Below are positions 45,370 through 55,570 of a stretch of DNA of 64,000 nt, piece by piece. A program made the position numbers and the translations under genes. Origin of the DNA: Ascaphus truei (Eukaryota; Chordata; Amphibia; Anura; Ascaphidae); assembly GCA_036426205.1 (NCBI GenBank), contig CM071568.1, positions 49,631,045 to 49,695,044 of the forward strand. Reading direction: 5' to 3'. The notes below the pieces were generated by a model, which saw only the letters and a list, made by a program, of their open reading frames with translations, did no database searches and was not told the DNA's origin. Each line of letters opens with the position of its first letter. The first letter of the stretch is position 1.

Positions 45370-45600
45370 GCAGCAATATCGGAACTCTTCAAGCCACCGA
45401 CATGGATGAGGAAAATACACGCAATTCACTGGTACATTACCACCTTTTGGAGCAGATTCCCACGTTGCCAAATGATAACATGTTTATTGTGAATGAGTAT
45501 ACAGGTGTCTTCCAGTTGATTGGCCCTGTACTGAATATTAAAGACTTTCCACAGTACACCTTAAAGGTGCAAGTATCTGATGAAGGTCTTCCTCCAACTG
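45370..45600 (+). CDS. CDH17: CDH17 coding exon 9: main part of EC4
   Basis: The exon is 231 bases, phase 1 at both ends (acceptor CTTATCTCCAG). It encodes SNIGTLQATDMDEENTRNS, then LVHYHLLEQIPTLPNDNMF and a FPQYTLKVQVSDEG ending in LPPT. The DMDEEN segment is the calcium-binding DxD of EC4, and LxxEQxPxLPxD and PQYxLxVxVSD match mammalian CDH17. The donor is G|GTCAGT, with C in place of the usual purine at +3, so it is weaker than the others. The splice is supported because the frame and the split Ala codon continue correctly into exon 10. A broken copy is at 48749-48982. Confidence 0.95.
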
Positions 45601-47157
45601 GTCAGTATACAGTAGTTGCTTCAATATAAATAATAATTGTTTTAATTTTTAGTTTTGTTTTACAGAAGCTGAACCCATTTTTGTGGCCTGCTCCATTTTT
45701 GCACCTCTTTTGCAGCCAGAAGTAAAACAAAACCAGCATACTTATTTACTACAATATTCTTTTAATTTCTGCGCTGCAGGAAGGGTCTCCAAACTTGCGT
45801 TAGAAATAAAAAAATACCCTGTTTTGTTCATTTGTGTTGAAAAAAGCCCAGCAAAATTTCAAGCAATTGCGTGGGAATAGGAAGATAAAGATAGAAAATT
45901 AATTAACTATTCACCATCAAATAGATTCACTGATAATTTAATTAGGGGAAAATCTTGCTTAAGATATATGAATTACGCTTGCAATCCATTCAGTAACTTT
46001 TTATGGGGTTATTACATTTAACCTCTTCTAGCTGCAGAACTGGATACAAATTTGTGTAGAGAACAACACTACACAATATACATATATGGCTACATCTGCA
46101 ATTAAATAATCACTTTATTACTAGCAGAGGAAATTCTAAAAATGACATTAAAGCAGCAAAACATGTAAAATCTTATGTTTTTTAAAGAAACAAAAATCAG
46201 TTCAGGTAGTATTAGGTAATAGTGACTTTTTTTGTTTTAATAAAAAAACAAAATATTCAACTCAATGCCATTATTAATGAGTTTTAAAGCATCTTTTGAT
46301 TTCTATAGCAGGTTTTAGCCCACCTCCCCAGCAGTGCATGATCTTTGCAACACTGTCATGTTTGTGATAATTTGTTGCCAATGTTCCCAGCAATTTGAAC
46401 TGTAAACTATAAAAATAGATACTGGTACCTTGGTAATATAAGGATACATTTGGAGCTGCTGAGTTATGCTGTAATCATACCAGCACCAGCTCCCAGCCGA
46501 AACCGGCTCTGAAGGCAGGAGGCAAACAGAAGAGACAGGGAGGCGTGGCGGAGGCGTGGTCATGAGCGGTTCGCCCTCATTGGCTGAACCGTTCACATGA
46601 CACGGCCATCACGCGGCAAAATAAAAAATGAAAATCTGCCTGGGAGAAGCTTGTGCGGTCACTCTGCAGTGCTCGAGCTGCGCACGCTGTATAGGCAACT
46701 GAATTAGGTTACCTTGATTTGTTCCGGTAGCGCGCGGCACATGCCCGCCTACTGCCGGTATAAGCACGGCCTTACACTCACTGAAGGATTGAGTGAAACT
46801 GAAAGGCAGCCATTACGTTAGGCGCACAATCAGGATATTTACAGATTTATAACAGGAGCACCGAACGATTGCCAATGTAGGTAAGAATATAGAATTATAC
46901 ATTGTCACATGCTTTACATCTAGTATACAAAAAAATGTAGGATTGCTGCTTTAATATATATCAATGAAAAACTTAACTTTCATTAATTAAAAAATAATCG
47001 TTTGTAAATGTAGGCATCTACAGTATAACTGGCACTCAATGAGTGCATTTTAACACTTTTTACCCACTTGTTAGGTTGTCACTTTAACAGAGACCTTATT
47101 TTTTTTGTAACTAACCTTATGCGTCTTTATATCTGCCTCCTCGCTCTCCGCCTTGCC

Positions 47158-47220
47158 TCAACTCCCAGTATCACTCACAGGTTACCCGAGATCTGCCTCC
47201 TCTCTCTCTGTCCCGCCCCC
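47158..47220 (+). repeat. first unit of the 60-bp minisatellite at the end of copy 1
   Basis: Reads CAACTCCCAGTATCACTCAC, AGGTTACCCGAGATCTGCCT, CCTCTCTCTCTGTCCCGCCC, and then joins directly to the start of copy 2 through a run of C. The same unit opens the large array at about 50515. Confidence 0.9.
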
Positions 47221-48270
47221 CCTGTATAGTTAGGTTAAGGTGGGCAATTGTGGTGTTACTAGGTAGGTACTTAATGTATTTTTTAAACTTTCATCAGTGT
47301 GATGTAGCCCAAATATGTTGTAGCCTAGGTAAGATAGTAAAAGATTAGCGTAAGCAGATGAGTACATTCTGTCTCAGCATCGTGAACCTTTCAGTGAGTC
47401 ACTTTGGTAGTACTGTACGCCATTTTTAAGTCCTTGTATTTTACCTTATCACTCGCCAAGACCAGTCGGTTATAGACTATTCTACCTTATTTTATTTATA
47501 ATCGCATTAAAAGTGAAGTGTTAAACTTTAATGATGATCACCTGTCTCTGGTAGTTTAAAGTGAGAAAAATCAGGGATTTCTCTTTCTCTCATTGTGTTT
47601 GTGCCTCATACCCTGTCCATTTTGAGCAACTCCAGTATTTACTATTTTTTTCTACTAGCTGAGCAGGGTCTCTGTGTGGCCTACTTCTGAAGTACATGCA
47701 ATAGATAATAATAATAATAATATTGAGTTGTATAATATAGGAGTGAGGTTTATACCCTTCCATTATGTCCCAAACCAGAATAAAGGAAGGTAACACAACT
47801 CATGAATTAGTTACTAGGCCACAGACACCAAGCACTGGACTATGAAATATGAATTTTCCATTTCAATAAATCTGCATTTGACTTCAATTAAATCTTTCAG
47901 TTTACATAAGGTTTTTTTTTTCTGTGTGTTCCCTCCCTTTGTTTTATTACTATACTAAGGGATTCAGTGGGTCCCTTTGGGTTCCCTGCTCCTCTACATC
48001 ACTTGCTACCTTTTTCTTGGCGTGTGATTCTCGCATTGTGCAATATACATTCTTTATTACAAATGGCAACAGTAGTGTTTTATACTTTATGGATTATTAT
48101 CATGAACGTGGAAAATTGGCATAGCTACGAAACACTATTCAAGAGGTAATAGTTCTAGCACTTCAGATATCGAGCCCCATTGGGTGCAGATCTGCAATGT
48201 TTTGCTGGCTTACCGGGTATTAAAAAAAATAAAATTGGTGATATGCATGCATTATTTTACATTATTTTTT

Positions 48271-48421
48271 GCATATATTCTAGCATTGGCAAAAAATGAG
48301 CAAGGCGAGGAATTTGGCGAGACCCCTGGAAATTGTAGTGAATGTTAAGGATAAAACGACAACCCTCCAGTGTGTCCGGCTGCAGTGAATGTGTTTGAAG
48401 TTCAGGAAAATGAAGGCGTCG
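48271..48421 (+). pseudogene. broken copy of CDH17 exon 8
   Basis: Aligns to 44886-45036, but the acceptor AG is lost (CTTTTTAGCATATC is TTTTTTGCATAT). There is an extra G after GGCGAG (48309 region) and a missing base in AAGGATAAAACGAC. The reading frame is therefore broken at least twice. The donor is altered from GGTAAGAG to GGTAGAG. It cannot be spliced into the CDH17 frame. It is either an assembly error or a dead duplicate. Confidence 0.92.
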
Positions 48422-48748
48422 GTAGAGACATAAAAACCATCCTTGTGGTTTCATTGTCTTCATAAAAGGAATGATCAATAGATCAGAATTGTACACACAC
48501 ATATTCCAAACCTTATGATGTTTATGTAATATTTGATAATTTATATCTGACTTTGGTGATATGGTAGCTAAGGAAATGCCACATCAAAGAGGGGAGTATT
48601 ATACATGTATGAAGGGCGTTTTCTAAACTTGACTGCTTCACAGCTGACCTTTAGTTCAAATGTAGAGCAATATATGACACGTATAATAAATATAATTAAT
48701 AAAAAGATGGGAATATCTCTCACGTACAGTATGTCCTCTTATCTCCAG

Positions 48749-48982
48749 GCAGCGCAATCGGAAAATCTTCAAGCCACCGACATGGATGAGGAAAATACAC
48801 GCAATTTCCACTGGTACATTACCACCTTTTGGAGCAGATTCCCACGTTTGCCAAATGATAACATGTTTATTGTGGAATGAGTATACAGGTGTCTTCCAGT
48901 TGATTGGCCCTGTACTGAATATTAAAGACTTTCCACAGTACACCTTAAAGGTGCAAGATCTGATGAAGGTCTTCCTCCAATG
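48749..48982 (+). pseudogene. broken copy of CDH17 exon 9
   Basis: Aligns to 45370-45600. Changes include GCAGCGCAATCGGAAAATCT for GCAGCAATATCGGAACTCT, an extra T and C in CGCAATTTCCACTGG, an extra T in CCCACGTTTGCC, an extra G in TTGTGGAATGAG, a missing T in GTGCAAGATCTG and a missing C in CTCCAATGGTC. Several frameshifts within 234 bases, with almost no loss of similarity otherwise. Confidence 0.93.
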
Positions 48983-50509
48983 GTCAGTATACAGTAGTTG
49001 CTTCAATATAAATAATAATTGTTTTAATTTTTAGTTTTGTTTTACAGAAGCTGAACCTTTTTGTGGCTCTGTCCATTTTTGCACCTCTTTTGCAGCCAGA
49101 AGTAAAACAAAACCAGCAACTTATTTACTACAATATTCTTTTAATTTCTGCGCTGCAGGAAGGGTCTCCAAACTTGCGTAGTAAGAAATAAAAAAATACC
49201 CTGTTTGTTCATTTGTGTTGAAAAAAGCCCAGCAAAATTTCAAGCAATTGCGGGGAATAGGAAGATAAGATAGAAATTAATTAACTATTCACCATCAAAT
49301 AGATTCACTGATAATTTAATTGGGGAAAATCTTGCTTAAGATATATGAATTACGTTGCAATCATTCAGTAACTTTTTATGGGGTTATACATTTAACCTCT
49401 TAAGCTGCAGAACTGGATACAATTTGTGTAGAGAACAACACTACACAATATACATATATGGCTAAATCTGCATTAAATAATCACTTTAATTATAGCAGAG
49501 GAAATTCTAAAAATGACATTAAAGCAGCAAAAACTGTAAAATTTATGTTTTTTAAAGAAACAAAAATCAGTTCAGTGTAGTTAGTTAGGTAATAGTGACT
49601 TTTTTTGTTTTAATAAAAAAACAAAATATTCAATCAATGCCATTATTAATGAGTTTTAAAGCATCTTTTGATTTATAGCAGGTTTTAGCCCACCTCCCCA
49701 GCAGTGCATGATCTTTGCAACACTGTCATGTTTGTGATAATTTGTTGCCAATGTCCAGCAATTTGAACGTTAAACTATAAAAATAGATACTGGTACCTTG
49801 GTAATATAAGGATACATTGGAGCTGCTGAGTTATGTGTAATCATCCAGCACCAGCTCCAGCCGAAACCGGCTCTGAAGGCAGGAGGCAAACAGAAGAGAC
49901 AGGGAGGCGTGGCGGAGGGGTGGTCATGAGCGGTTCGCCTCATTGGCTGAACCGTTTCACATGACACGGCATCACGCGGCAAAATAAAAAATGAAAATCT
50001 GCCTGGGAGAAGCTTGTGCGGTCACTCTGCAGTGCTCGAGCTGCGCACGCTTGTATAGGCAACTGAATTAGGTTACCTTGATTTGTTCCGGTAGCGCGCG
50101 GCACATGCCCGCCTACTGCCGGTATAAGCACGGCCTTACACTCACTGAAGGATTGAGTGAAACTGAAAGGCAGCCATACGTTAGGCGCACAATCAGGATA
50201 TTTACAGATTTATAACAGGAGCACCCGAACGATTGCCAATGTAGGTAAGATATAGAATTATACATTGTCACATGCTTTACATCTAGTATACAAAAAAAAT
50301 GTAGGATTGCTGTTAATATATATCAATGAAAAAATTAACTTTCATTAATTAAAATAATCGTTTGTAAATGTAGGCATCTAAAGTATAACTGGCACTCAAT
50401 GAGTGCATTTTAACACTTTTTACCCACTTGTTAGGTTGTCACTTTAACAGAGACCTTATTTTTTTTGTAACTAACCTTATGCGTCTTTATATCTGCCTCC
50501 TCGCTCTCG

Positions 50510-52680
50510 CCTTGCCTCAACTCCCAGTATCACTCACCGGTTACCCGAGATCTGCCTACCTCTCTCTCTGTCCCCCCCCTCCAGTATCACTCACAGGTTC
50601 CCGAGATCTGCCTCCTCTCTCTCTGTCCCGCCCCGCTCCCAGTATCATTCACAGGTTACCCGAGATCTGCCTTCTCTCTCTCGTCCCGCTCAACCCCAGT
50701 ATCACTACAGGTTACCCAATATCTGCCTCCTCTCTTTTGTCCCGCCCGCTCCCCAGTATCACTCACAGGTACTACCGAGATCTGCCCTCTCCTTCTCTGT
50801 CCCACCCCGCCTCCCAGTATCATCACAGGTTACCCCGAGATCTGCTCCTCTCTCTCTGTCCCGCCCCCGCCTCCAGTATCACTCACAGGTTACCGAGATC
50901 TGCCTCCTCTCTCTCTGTTCCCGCCCCCCGCCTCCAGTATCACTCATAGGTTACCCGAGATATGCTCCTCTCTCTCTGTCCCGCCCCGCCTCCCAGTATC
51001 ACTCACAGGTTTCCCGTGATCTGCCTCCTCTTCTCTGTCCCGCCCCACCTCCAGTATCACTCAAAGGTTACCCGGAGATCTGCCTCCTTCTCCTCTGTCC
51101 CGCCCCGCCTCCCAGTATCACTCACAGGTTCCCGTGATCTGCCTCCTTCTCTGTCCCGCCACCCACCTCCAGTATCACTCACAGGTTACCCGAGATCGCC
51201 TCCTCTCTTTCTGTCCCCCACCTCCCAGTATCATCCACAGGTTACCCGAGATCTGCCTCCTCTCTTTCTGTCCCACCCCGCCTCCCAGTATCACTCACAG
51301 GGTACCCGAGATCTGCTCCTCTCTCTCTGTCCCACCCCGCCTCCCAGTAGTATCACTCACAGGTTACCCGAGATCTGCCTCCTCTCTCCTGTCCCGCCCC
51401 CGCCTCCAGTATCACACTCACAGGTTACCTGAGATCATCTGCCTCCTCTCTGTTGTCCGCCCCGCCTCCCAGTATCACTCACAGGTTACCCAAGATCTGC
51501 CTCCTCTTCTCTCTCTGTCGTCCAACTCCCAGTATCACTCACAGGTTACCCGTGATGTGCCTCCTCTCTCTCTGTCCCAACGCCTCCAGTATCACTCACA
51601 GGTTACCCAAGATCTGCTCCTCTTCTCTGTCCGCCCCGCCTCCCAGTATCATCAGGTTACCCAAGATCTGCCTCCTCTCTCTCTGTCCCGCCCCGCCTCC
51701 CAGTATCACTCACAGGTTACCCGAGATCTGCTCTCCTTCATCCTGGCCTGCCTCAACTCCCAGTATCACTCACAGGTTACCCGAGATCTGCCTCCTCTCC
51801 ACCCCACCTCCCAGTATCACTCACAGGTTACCCGTGATTTGCCTCCTCTCTCTTCATCCTGCCTCAACTCCCAATATCACTTACAGGTTACCAAGAGCTG
51901 CCTCCACTCGCCCACCTCCGAGTATCACTCACAGGTTACCCGAGATCTGCCTCTCTCCGCCCCGCCTCAACTCCCAGTATCACTCACAGGTTACCCAAGA
52001 TCTGCCTCTCTCCGCCCCGCCTCAACTCCCAGTATCACTCGCAGGTTACCCGTGATCTGCCTCCTCTCCACCCCGCCTCCCAGGATTACTCACAGGTTAC
52101 CCGTTATCTGCCTCTTCTCTCTCCATCCCGCCTCAACTCCCAGTATCACTTATAGGTTACCCAAGATCTGCCTCCACTCCCCGACTCCCAGTATCACTCA
52201 CAGATTACCCGAGATCTGCCTCCTCTCTGCCCCACCTCAACTTCCAGTATCACTCACAGGTTAACAGAGATCTGCCTCTTCTCTCTCTGCAACACCATGA
52301 CTCCCATTATCATTCACAGGTTACCTGTGATCTGCCTCCTTTCTCTCCGCACCACCTCAACTCCCAGTATCACTTACAGGTTACCCAAGATCTGCCTCCA
52401 CTCGCCCCACCTCCCAGTATCACTCGCATGTGTCCCATGATCTGCCTCGTCTCTCTCTTCATCCCACCTCAACTCCCAGTATCACTCACAGGTTACCCAT
52501 GATCTGCCTCCACTCTCTCCGCCCCGCCTCAACTCCCAGTATCAATCACAGATTACCTGAGATCTTCCTCCTCTCTCTCCGCCCCACCTCAACTTCCAGT
52601 ATTACTCACAGGTTACCCAAGATCTGCCTCCTCTCCGCCTCTCCTCACCTCACAGTATCACTCCCAGGTGGCCTGTGATC
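50510..52680 (+). repeat. 60-bp minisatellite (CCCAGTATCACTCACAGGTTACC unit)
   Basis: Unit: GTTACCCGAGATCTGCCTCC, TCTCTCTCTGTCCCGCCCCG, CCTCCCAGTATCACTCACAG. About 36 units by length. Units up to roughly 51700 differ by scattered one-base indels. Later units differ more by consistent changes (CTCAACTCCCAG, CCCAAGATCTG, shorter CTCTCCGCC). Because the unit is divisible by three, long Ser/Pro-rich open frames up to 376 codons appear; they are not genes. Confidence 0.96.
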
Positions 52681-53141
52681 TTGTCTAAACATAAAAACAT
52701 CAGCGCATTCCCTGGTCCAGACATCCATATACAGTATGGCATGGACCCAGCCACTCCTGATGATCTGCCCAGTACCAGCAGCACCCCTACGGCCATATAG
52801 GCTAAATAAAGTAGAAGCAAGAGAGACTCTGGGGTAATTTATCAAAGTCTCCTAAAATGGAAAAGGTGATGCAAAAATAGCAATCCATGTATCAAAGAAA
52901 CTCCTATTGAAAGCAGCATCGTTTTTCTTCTGTATATTTATATTTTTATTTGCCAGAATTGTAGATTGTCTACAAAAGTACATTGCAAGATACCTATGAA
53001 CACACATAAGATACTAGAAAATAGGGACAAATTAGCATTTTTAAATTCACTTATTTCCCAGGTATCTCAATTGTGTTCACAAGTACAACACGCTGTATCC
53101 CAATATGTTTTATTTAATTCAATTATATTTTATATTTACAG

Positions 53142-53218
53142 CTCTCAGTACGATCTGTGAGGTACAAATTCATGTAATTGACATCAATGACCAGATTCCA
53201 ATATTTGAAAGATCTGAT
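53142..53218 (+). CDS. CDH17: CDH17 coding exon 10: end of EC4, EC4/EC5 linker
   Basis: The exon is 77 bases, phase 1 in and phase 0 out (acceptor TATATTTACAG, donor GAT|GTGAGT). It encodes ALSTICEVQIHVIDINDQIP (first Ala codon split with exon 9) and then IFERSD. The VIDINDQIPIFE(R/K)SD block is the EC4/EC5 calcium linker and matches mammalian CDH17 closely. This is the last exon recognised; the next should start with the first strand of EC5. Confidence 0.96.
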
Positions 53219-53237
53219 GTGAGTATTTTCCATTCTT

Positions 53238-53262
53238 AATAATAATAATAATAATAATATAA
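53238..53262 (+). repeat. (AAT)n microsatellite
   Basis: Run of AAT/ATA units 20 bases after the exon 10 donor. Confidence 0.93.
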
Positions 53263-53422
53263 TTACTTGAATGTGAGTTTCTATGCGTTAACCCTGCAAT
53301 GCCATCCTCAGTGTTAGGACTATATTAAGCAAACCATGCCAGTGTGACCTACTGCCATTCTCTATATTAGCATAGTGTATTGAATGAACCCTGGTGTTGG
53401 CATTATATATTCCTTTGAACTC

Positions 53423-54311
53423 AATGGACCTGATTCACCAAAGTTCTATTAAGTGACTTAACATAATGTTAACATAACTCAACGTCCCATTAAGCTTAAC
53501 GGTGGATCTACACAAGTCAATAATGTCAATAATAACCATGTCGTGTTTTCTTCCGTTAAGAACATTTAGTTAACTACAGTTTATCAGCCATTAGGGATAA
53601 AGACACGCCAATATAGTGCAAAGGTGAATGCCGGGAATTGATATTACGTTAGTTAAGTTATACCTAAACTTGGCATTACATCCAGACCCAGAAATATGGC
53701 TTTTGCAAGGTCTGGGTTGGTGTAACGCCACAGTTAGGCATGCATTAACTAACAGCATTATTTCCATTGTTATTTCAAGAACCTCTCTGTCCCAACTTGA
53801 GTTGAAGACCTATTTCAGGGTCTGGATCGAAGTAACACTAAGACATACTTAATGTCATCTTGTTGGAATATAACGCAAGGTTTTGCTACAATAATTTGAC
53901 ATTATGTCTATACAAATTACATTTAGAACAGCCGCTGTTTTTGCATATAATTAGCTTTGAGGATATGCATTAACATAACATCCGTTCTTGTTTTTGGTAA
54001 TGTCAAATTACTGCTATAGTATTGTTTTGTTTTCCACTTTTCTCTATGCAGTGGAAGAAACATAAAAGACACCGTACAACATTGGTAGTGTAGGAGCCTG
54101 CTGATAGAGTTTACCTTAACGTAGTTGCAGGCTTGAAATATTTTGGCCAAAGTATTGAACTAAATGACCCATAATTAAGTGAAGAAAAAACATATCGTTA
54201 TGACCTAAATAATGTGTCCCATTGGATGTGCATTGGGTCTTTTTTGCTTGTTGTATATTTAAGGTCACGTTATGAGCCTTGATTTAACAGAGCTTTGTTG
54301 ATCTAGCCCAA
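53423..54311. mobile_element. about 890-bp TIR element, family with 59575-60080
   Basis: The left end GATTCACCAAAGTTCTATTA and the right end TTAACAGAGCTTTGTTGATC are inverted repeats. The interior contains GTTATACCTAAACTTGGCAT, ATATGGCTTTTGCAAGGTCT and CGCCACAGTTAGGCATGC, all of which recur in the copy at 59575-60080. No transposase frame, so a non-autonomous DNA element; superfamily not determined. Confidence 0.7.
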
Positions 54312-54490
54312 TATGTATATGAAGACTATGTAACAATGACATAAGATTAATAGACAGCTAATAATACATTTCCCAAATACAAACATATTTTGGTGAGATA
54401 GACAAACACTAGTATATACAGAATCGGCAATTGCAATTTATTGAATGTTACCCCCAAAAAGCTAGGTTTCCTAAATAACAATATTAACAG

Positions 54491-54552
54491 CTTTGAAACG
54501 AGAGGTAACTCTTAATGTTTTACTTCCTGGTAAAACATTATATAAATAAATA
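54491..54552 (+). mobile_element. LINE 3' tail, same family as 5899-6580
   Basis: CTTTGAAACGAGAGGTAACT, then TTACTTCCTGGTAAAACATT and ATAAATAAATAA. The reverse complement matches the tail of the LINE at 5899-5960 (ACCAGGAAGTAATACATTGA, GAGTTACCTCTCGTTTTCAA). A heavily 5'-truncated insertion. Confidence 0.75.
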
Positions 54553-54559
54553 AGCAGGT

Positions 54560-55570
54560 CCGGAACTTGAAATACCCCCCTAAGGGGATACTCATGGTCA
54601 TACCTCAGCAGTTACTGGACTTGTGCACTCGGCACACAGCACGTGCAGACACCAAGGAGGCGATTCTTGAACAAGTTGTTCCAGAGCAATTTCTACAGGT
54701 GAAAAGCCCTCCAATGCGGTCCTGGGTAAAAAGCCATGCTGGCAGTTCAGCTTGTGGAAAACTTCCCTGTGGCCAAGTAACAAGGAGAGTGTCCTGGGCT
54801 CAATAGCACAGACTCCATCAGTTCCAGCTCATGCCCAAAGATGGAGCCGGACCAGCGTGTAAACTGCAACCCATCCACTCATTACCGCCAAGCCCCACGG
54901 AGGCATTAAGCATTCCAGATGAGACCCCTGTCTACTTCGGCTCATCACCAAAAGAAGGGAACTTTAGAGGATGTCACACGCAGGACCCACTCACCTTCTA
55001 GTTTCCAGTCTCTCATCCAACTCTCCATGTTCTAACTGCAGAGAACAGGACTTCCATCATATGGAGTGCCAATAGATGGATTGATCCTTCAGTAGGACCA
55101 TCGCCTCAGCCTTCCTCATAGAAAACTCCAAGCTCTGGCTACTTCCAGTCCTGATTGGGGGTAAACTTGTCCAGGCCCTTGTAGATTCGGGTTCTGGGAA
55201 AAACCTTGTCTCCCAGGAACTTATACTGCCTGATGTGCTTTCCTTTACTCCCTGTGGAGCATAGAATGTATACATGGTGATGCAAAATTGTACCTGACTG
55301 CCAATATCCTGCCACAGGTCAAGGATTGGGCGGCCAGGCTAGAAGTAGGAGTCGCTCCTTGGCTCCCTGCCCAAGTCTTGCTGGGCCTAGACTGGTCCTA
55401 TTTCTCCAGTTTACTGGCTCCCTCCTGAAGGCGCCTCCTTCTCTGATAAAGGAGAAGCCCAGGAAACTCTTCCCCATCGCTGCTAAGATATTCCCCAGTA
55501 GACACCATGTTCCAAAATCTCGGAAGCAAACACGCTGTGACAAAAAGGACAGGTTAAAAAAATCTGGGAG
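54560..55570 (+). mobile_element. Ty3/gypsy (Gmr1-like) retrotransposon relic: gag and protease
   Basis: Pieces in order on the plus strand: a capsid C-terminal stretch around 54640-54740 with EQFLQV and a following MRSWV that resembles the SCAN domain; a degenerate CCHC knuckle near 55031-55072 (CSNC, later HHMEC); and a retroviral-type aspartic protease near 55163-55250 with VDSGSG. The segment near 55340-55410 has LPAQVLLGLDW, typical of the end of this protease. The pieces lie in different frames with stops between them, so the copy is dead. SCAN domains are known to derive from Gmr1-like gag proteins. No polymerase or LTR was found. Confidence 0.72.

Larger units (their letters stand above)
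43807..47220 (+). repeat. 3.4-kb duplicated segment, copy 1 (intact)
   Basis: Matches 47221-50580 almost base for base, for example the identical 60 bases at 47041-47100 and 50401-50460. It carries the loop and right arm of a foldback, CDH17 exons 8 and 9 in intact form, an unclassified AT-rich repeat (about 45660-46480), a GC-rich TIR-like stretch (about 46480-46790), and at its end the first unit of the 60-base minisatellite (47158-47220). Confidence 0.95.
47221..50580 (+). repeat. 3.4-kb duplicated segment, copy 2 (indel-ridden, probable assembly artefact)
   Basis: Begins CCTGTATAGTTAGG, matching 43807. The offset to copy 1 is 3414 at the start and 3360 at 50401, so copy 2 has lost a net 54 bases. 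Most differences are single-base deletions or insertions, often in homopolymers or doublets (GGCCTACTTCTGAAAG becomes GGCCTACTTCTGAAG), with few substitutions. That error type is typical of raw long reads. A true tandem duplication followed by decay would show mostly substitutions. Confidence 0.93.
45601..53141. other. CDH17 intron 9 as assembled (7.5 kb)
   Basis: Contains the rest of duplication copy 1, the whole of copy 2 with exon 8 and 9 relics, and a 60-base minisatellite. If copy 2 is an assembly artefact the true intron is about 3.4 kb shorter. 52690-53130 shows nothing recognisable. Confidence 0.85.
1940..53218 (+). other. CDH17: CDH17 (cadherin-17 / LI-cadherin) gene, 5' half, ten coding exons
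   Basis: Cadherin-17 is a seven-repeat (7D) cadherin on the surface of intestinal and liver-type epithelia. It mediates calcium-dependent adhesion and has a very short cytoplasmic tail that does not bind catenins (family knowledge). In this window ten exons with GT-AG borders join in frame into 455 codons. They carry two LDRE motifs (exons 3 and 7), the calcium linkers DINDN (exon 4), DINDNPP (exon 8) and DINDQIP (exon 10), and the diagnostic ENIW linker in exon 6. Order, spacing and many short blocks match mammalian CDH17 as I remember it, for example GETDN, DDPATPN, VRWND and FEVQEN. Intron phases are 0,0,0,1,1,0,0,1,1,0. EC5 to EC7, the transmembrane segment and the tail are outside the window. 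The kidney paralogue CDH16 is the main alternative, but the exon 6 and exon 7 wording fits CDH17 better. Confidence 0.93.

Noticed and set aside
48605..49034. Open frames over the second exon 9 copy, considered as an alternative exon
   Set aside because: The frame is joined from shifted pieces and the acceptor/donor context is that of a damaged copy; the intact exon 9 is at 45370-45600.
51134..52264. 376-codon plus-strand open frame rich in Ser, Pro, Tyr and His
   Set aside because: It is the 60-bp minisatellite read in frame; the unit is divisible by three, so long frames arise without selection.
50510..52680. Regular 60-bp array considered as a CRISPR-like array
   Set aside because: No constant repeat alternating with unique spacers; the whole unit repeats, and the genome is vertebrate.
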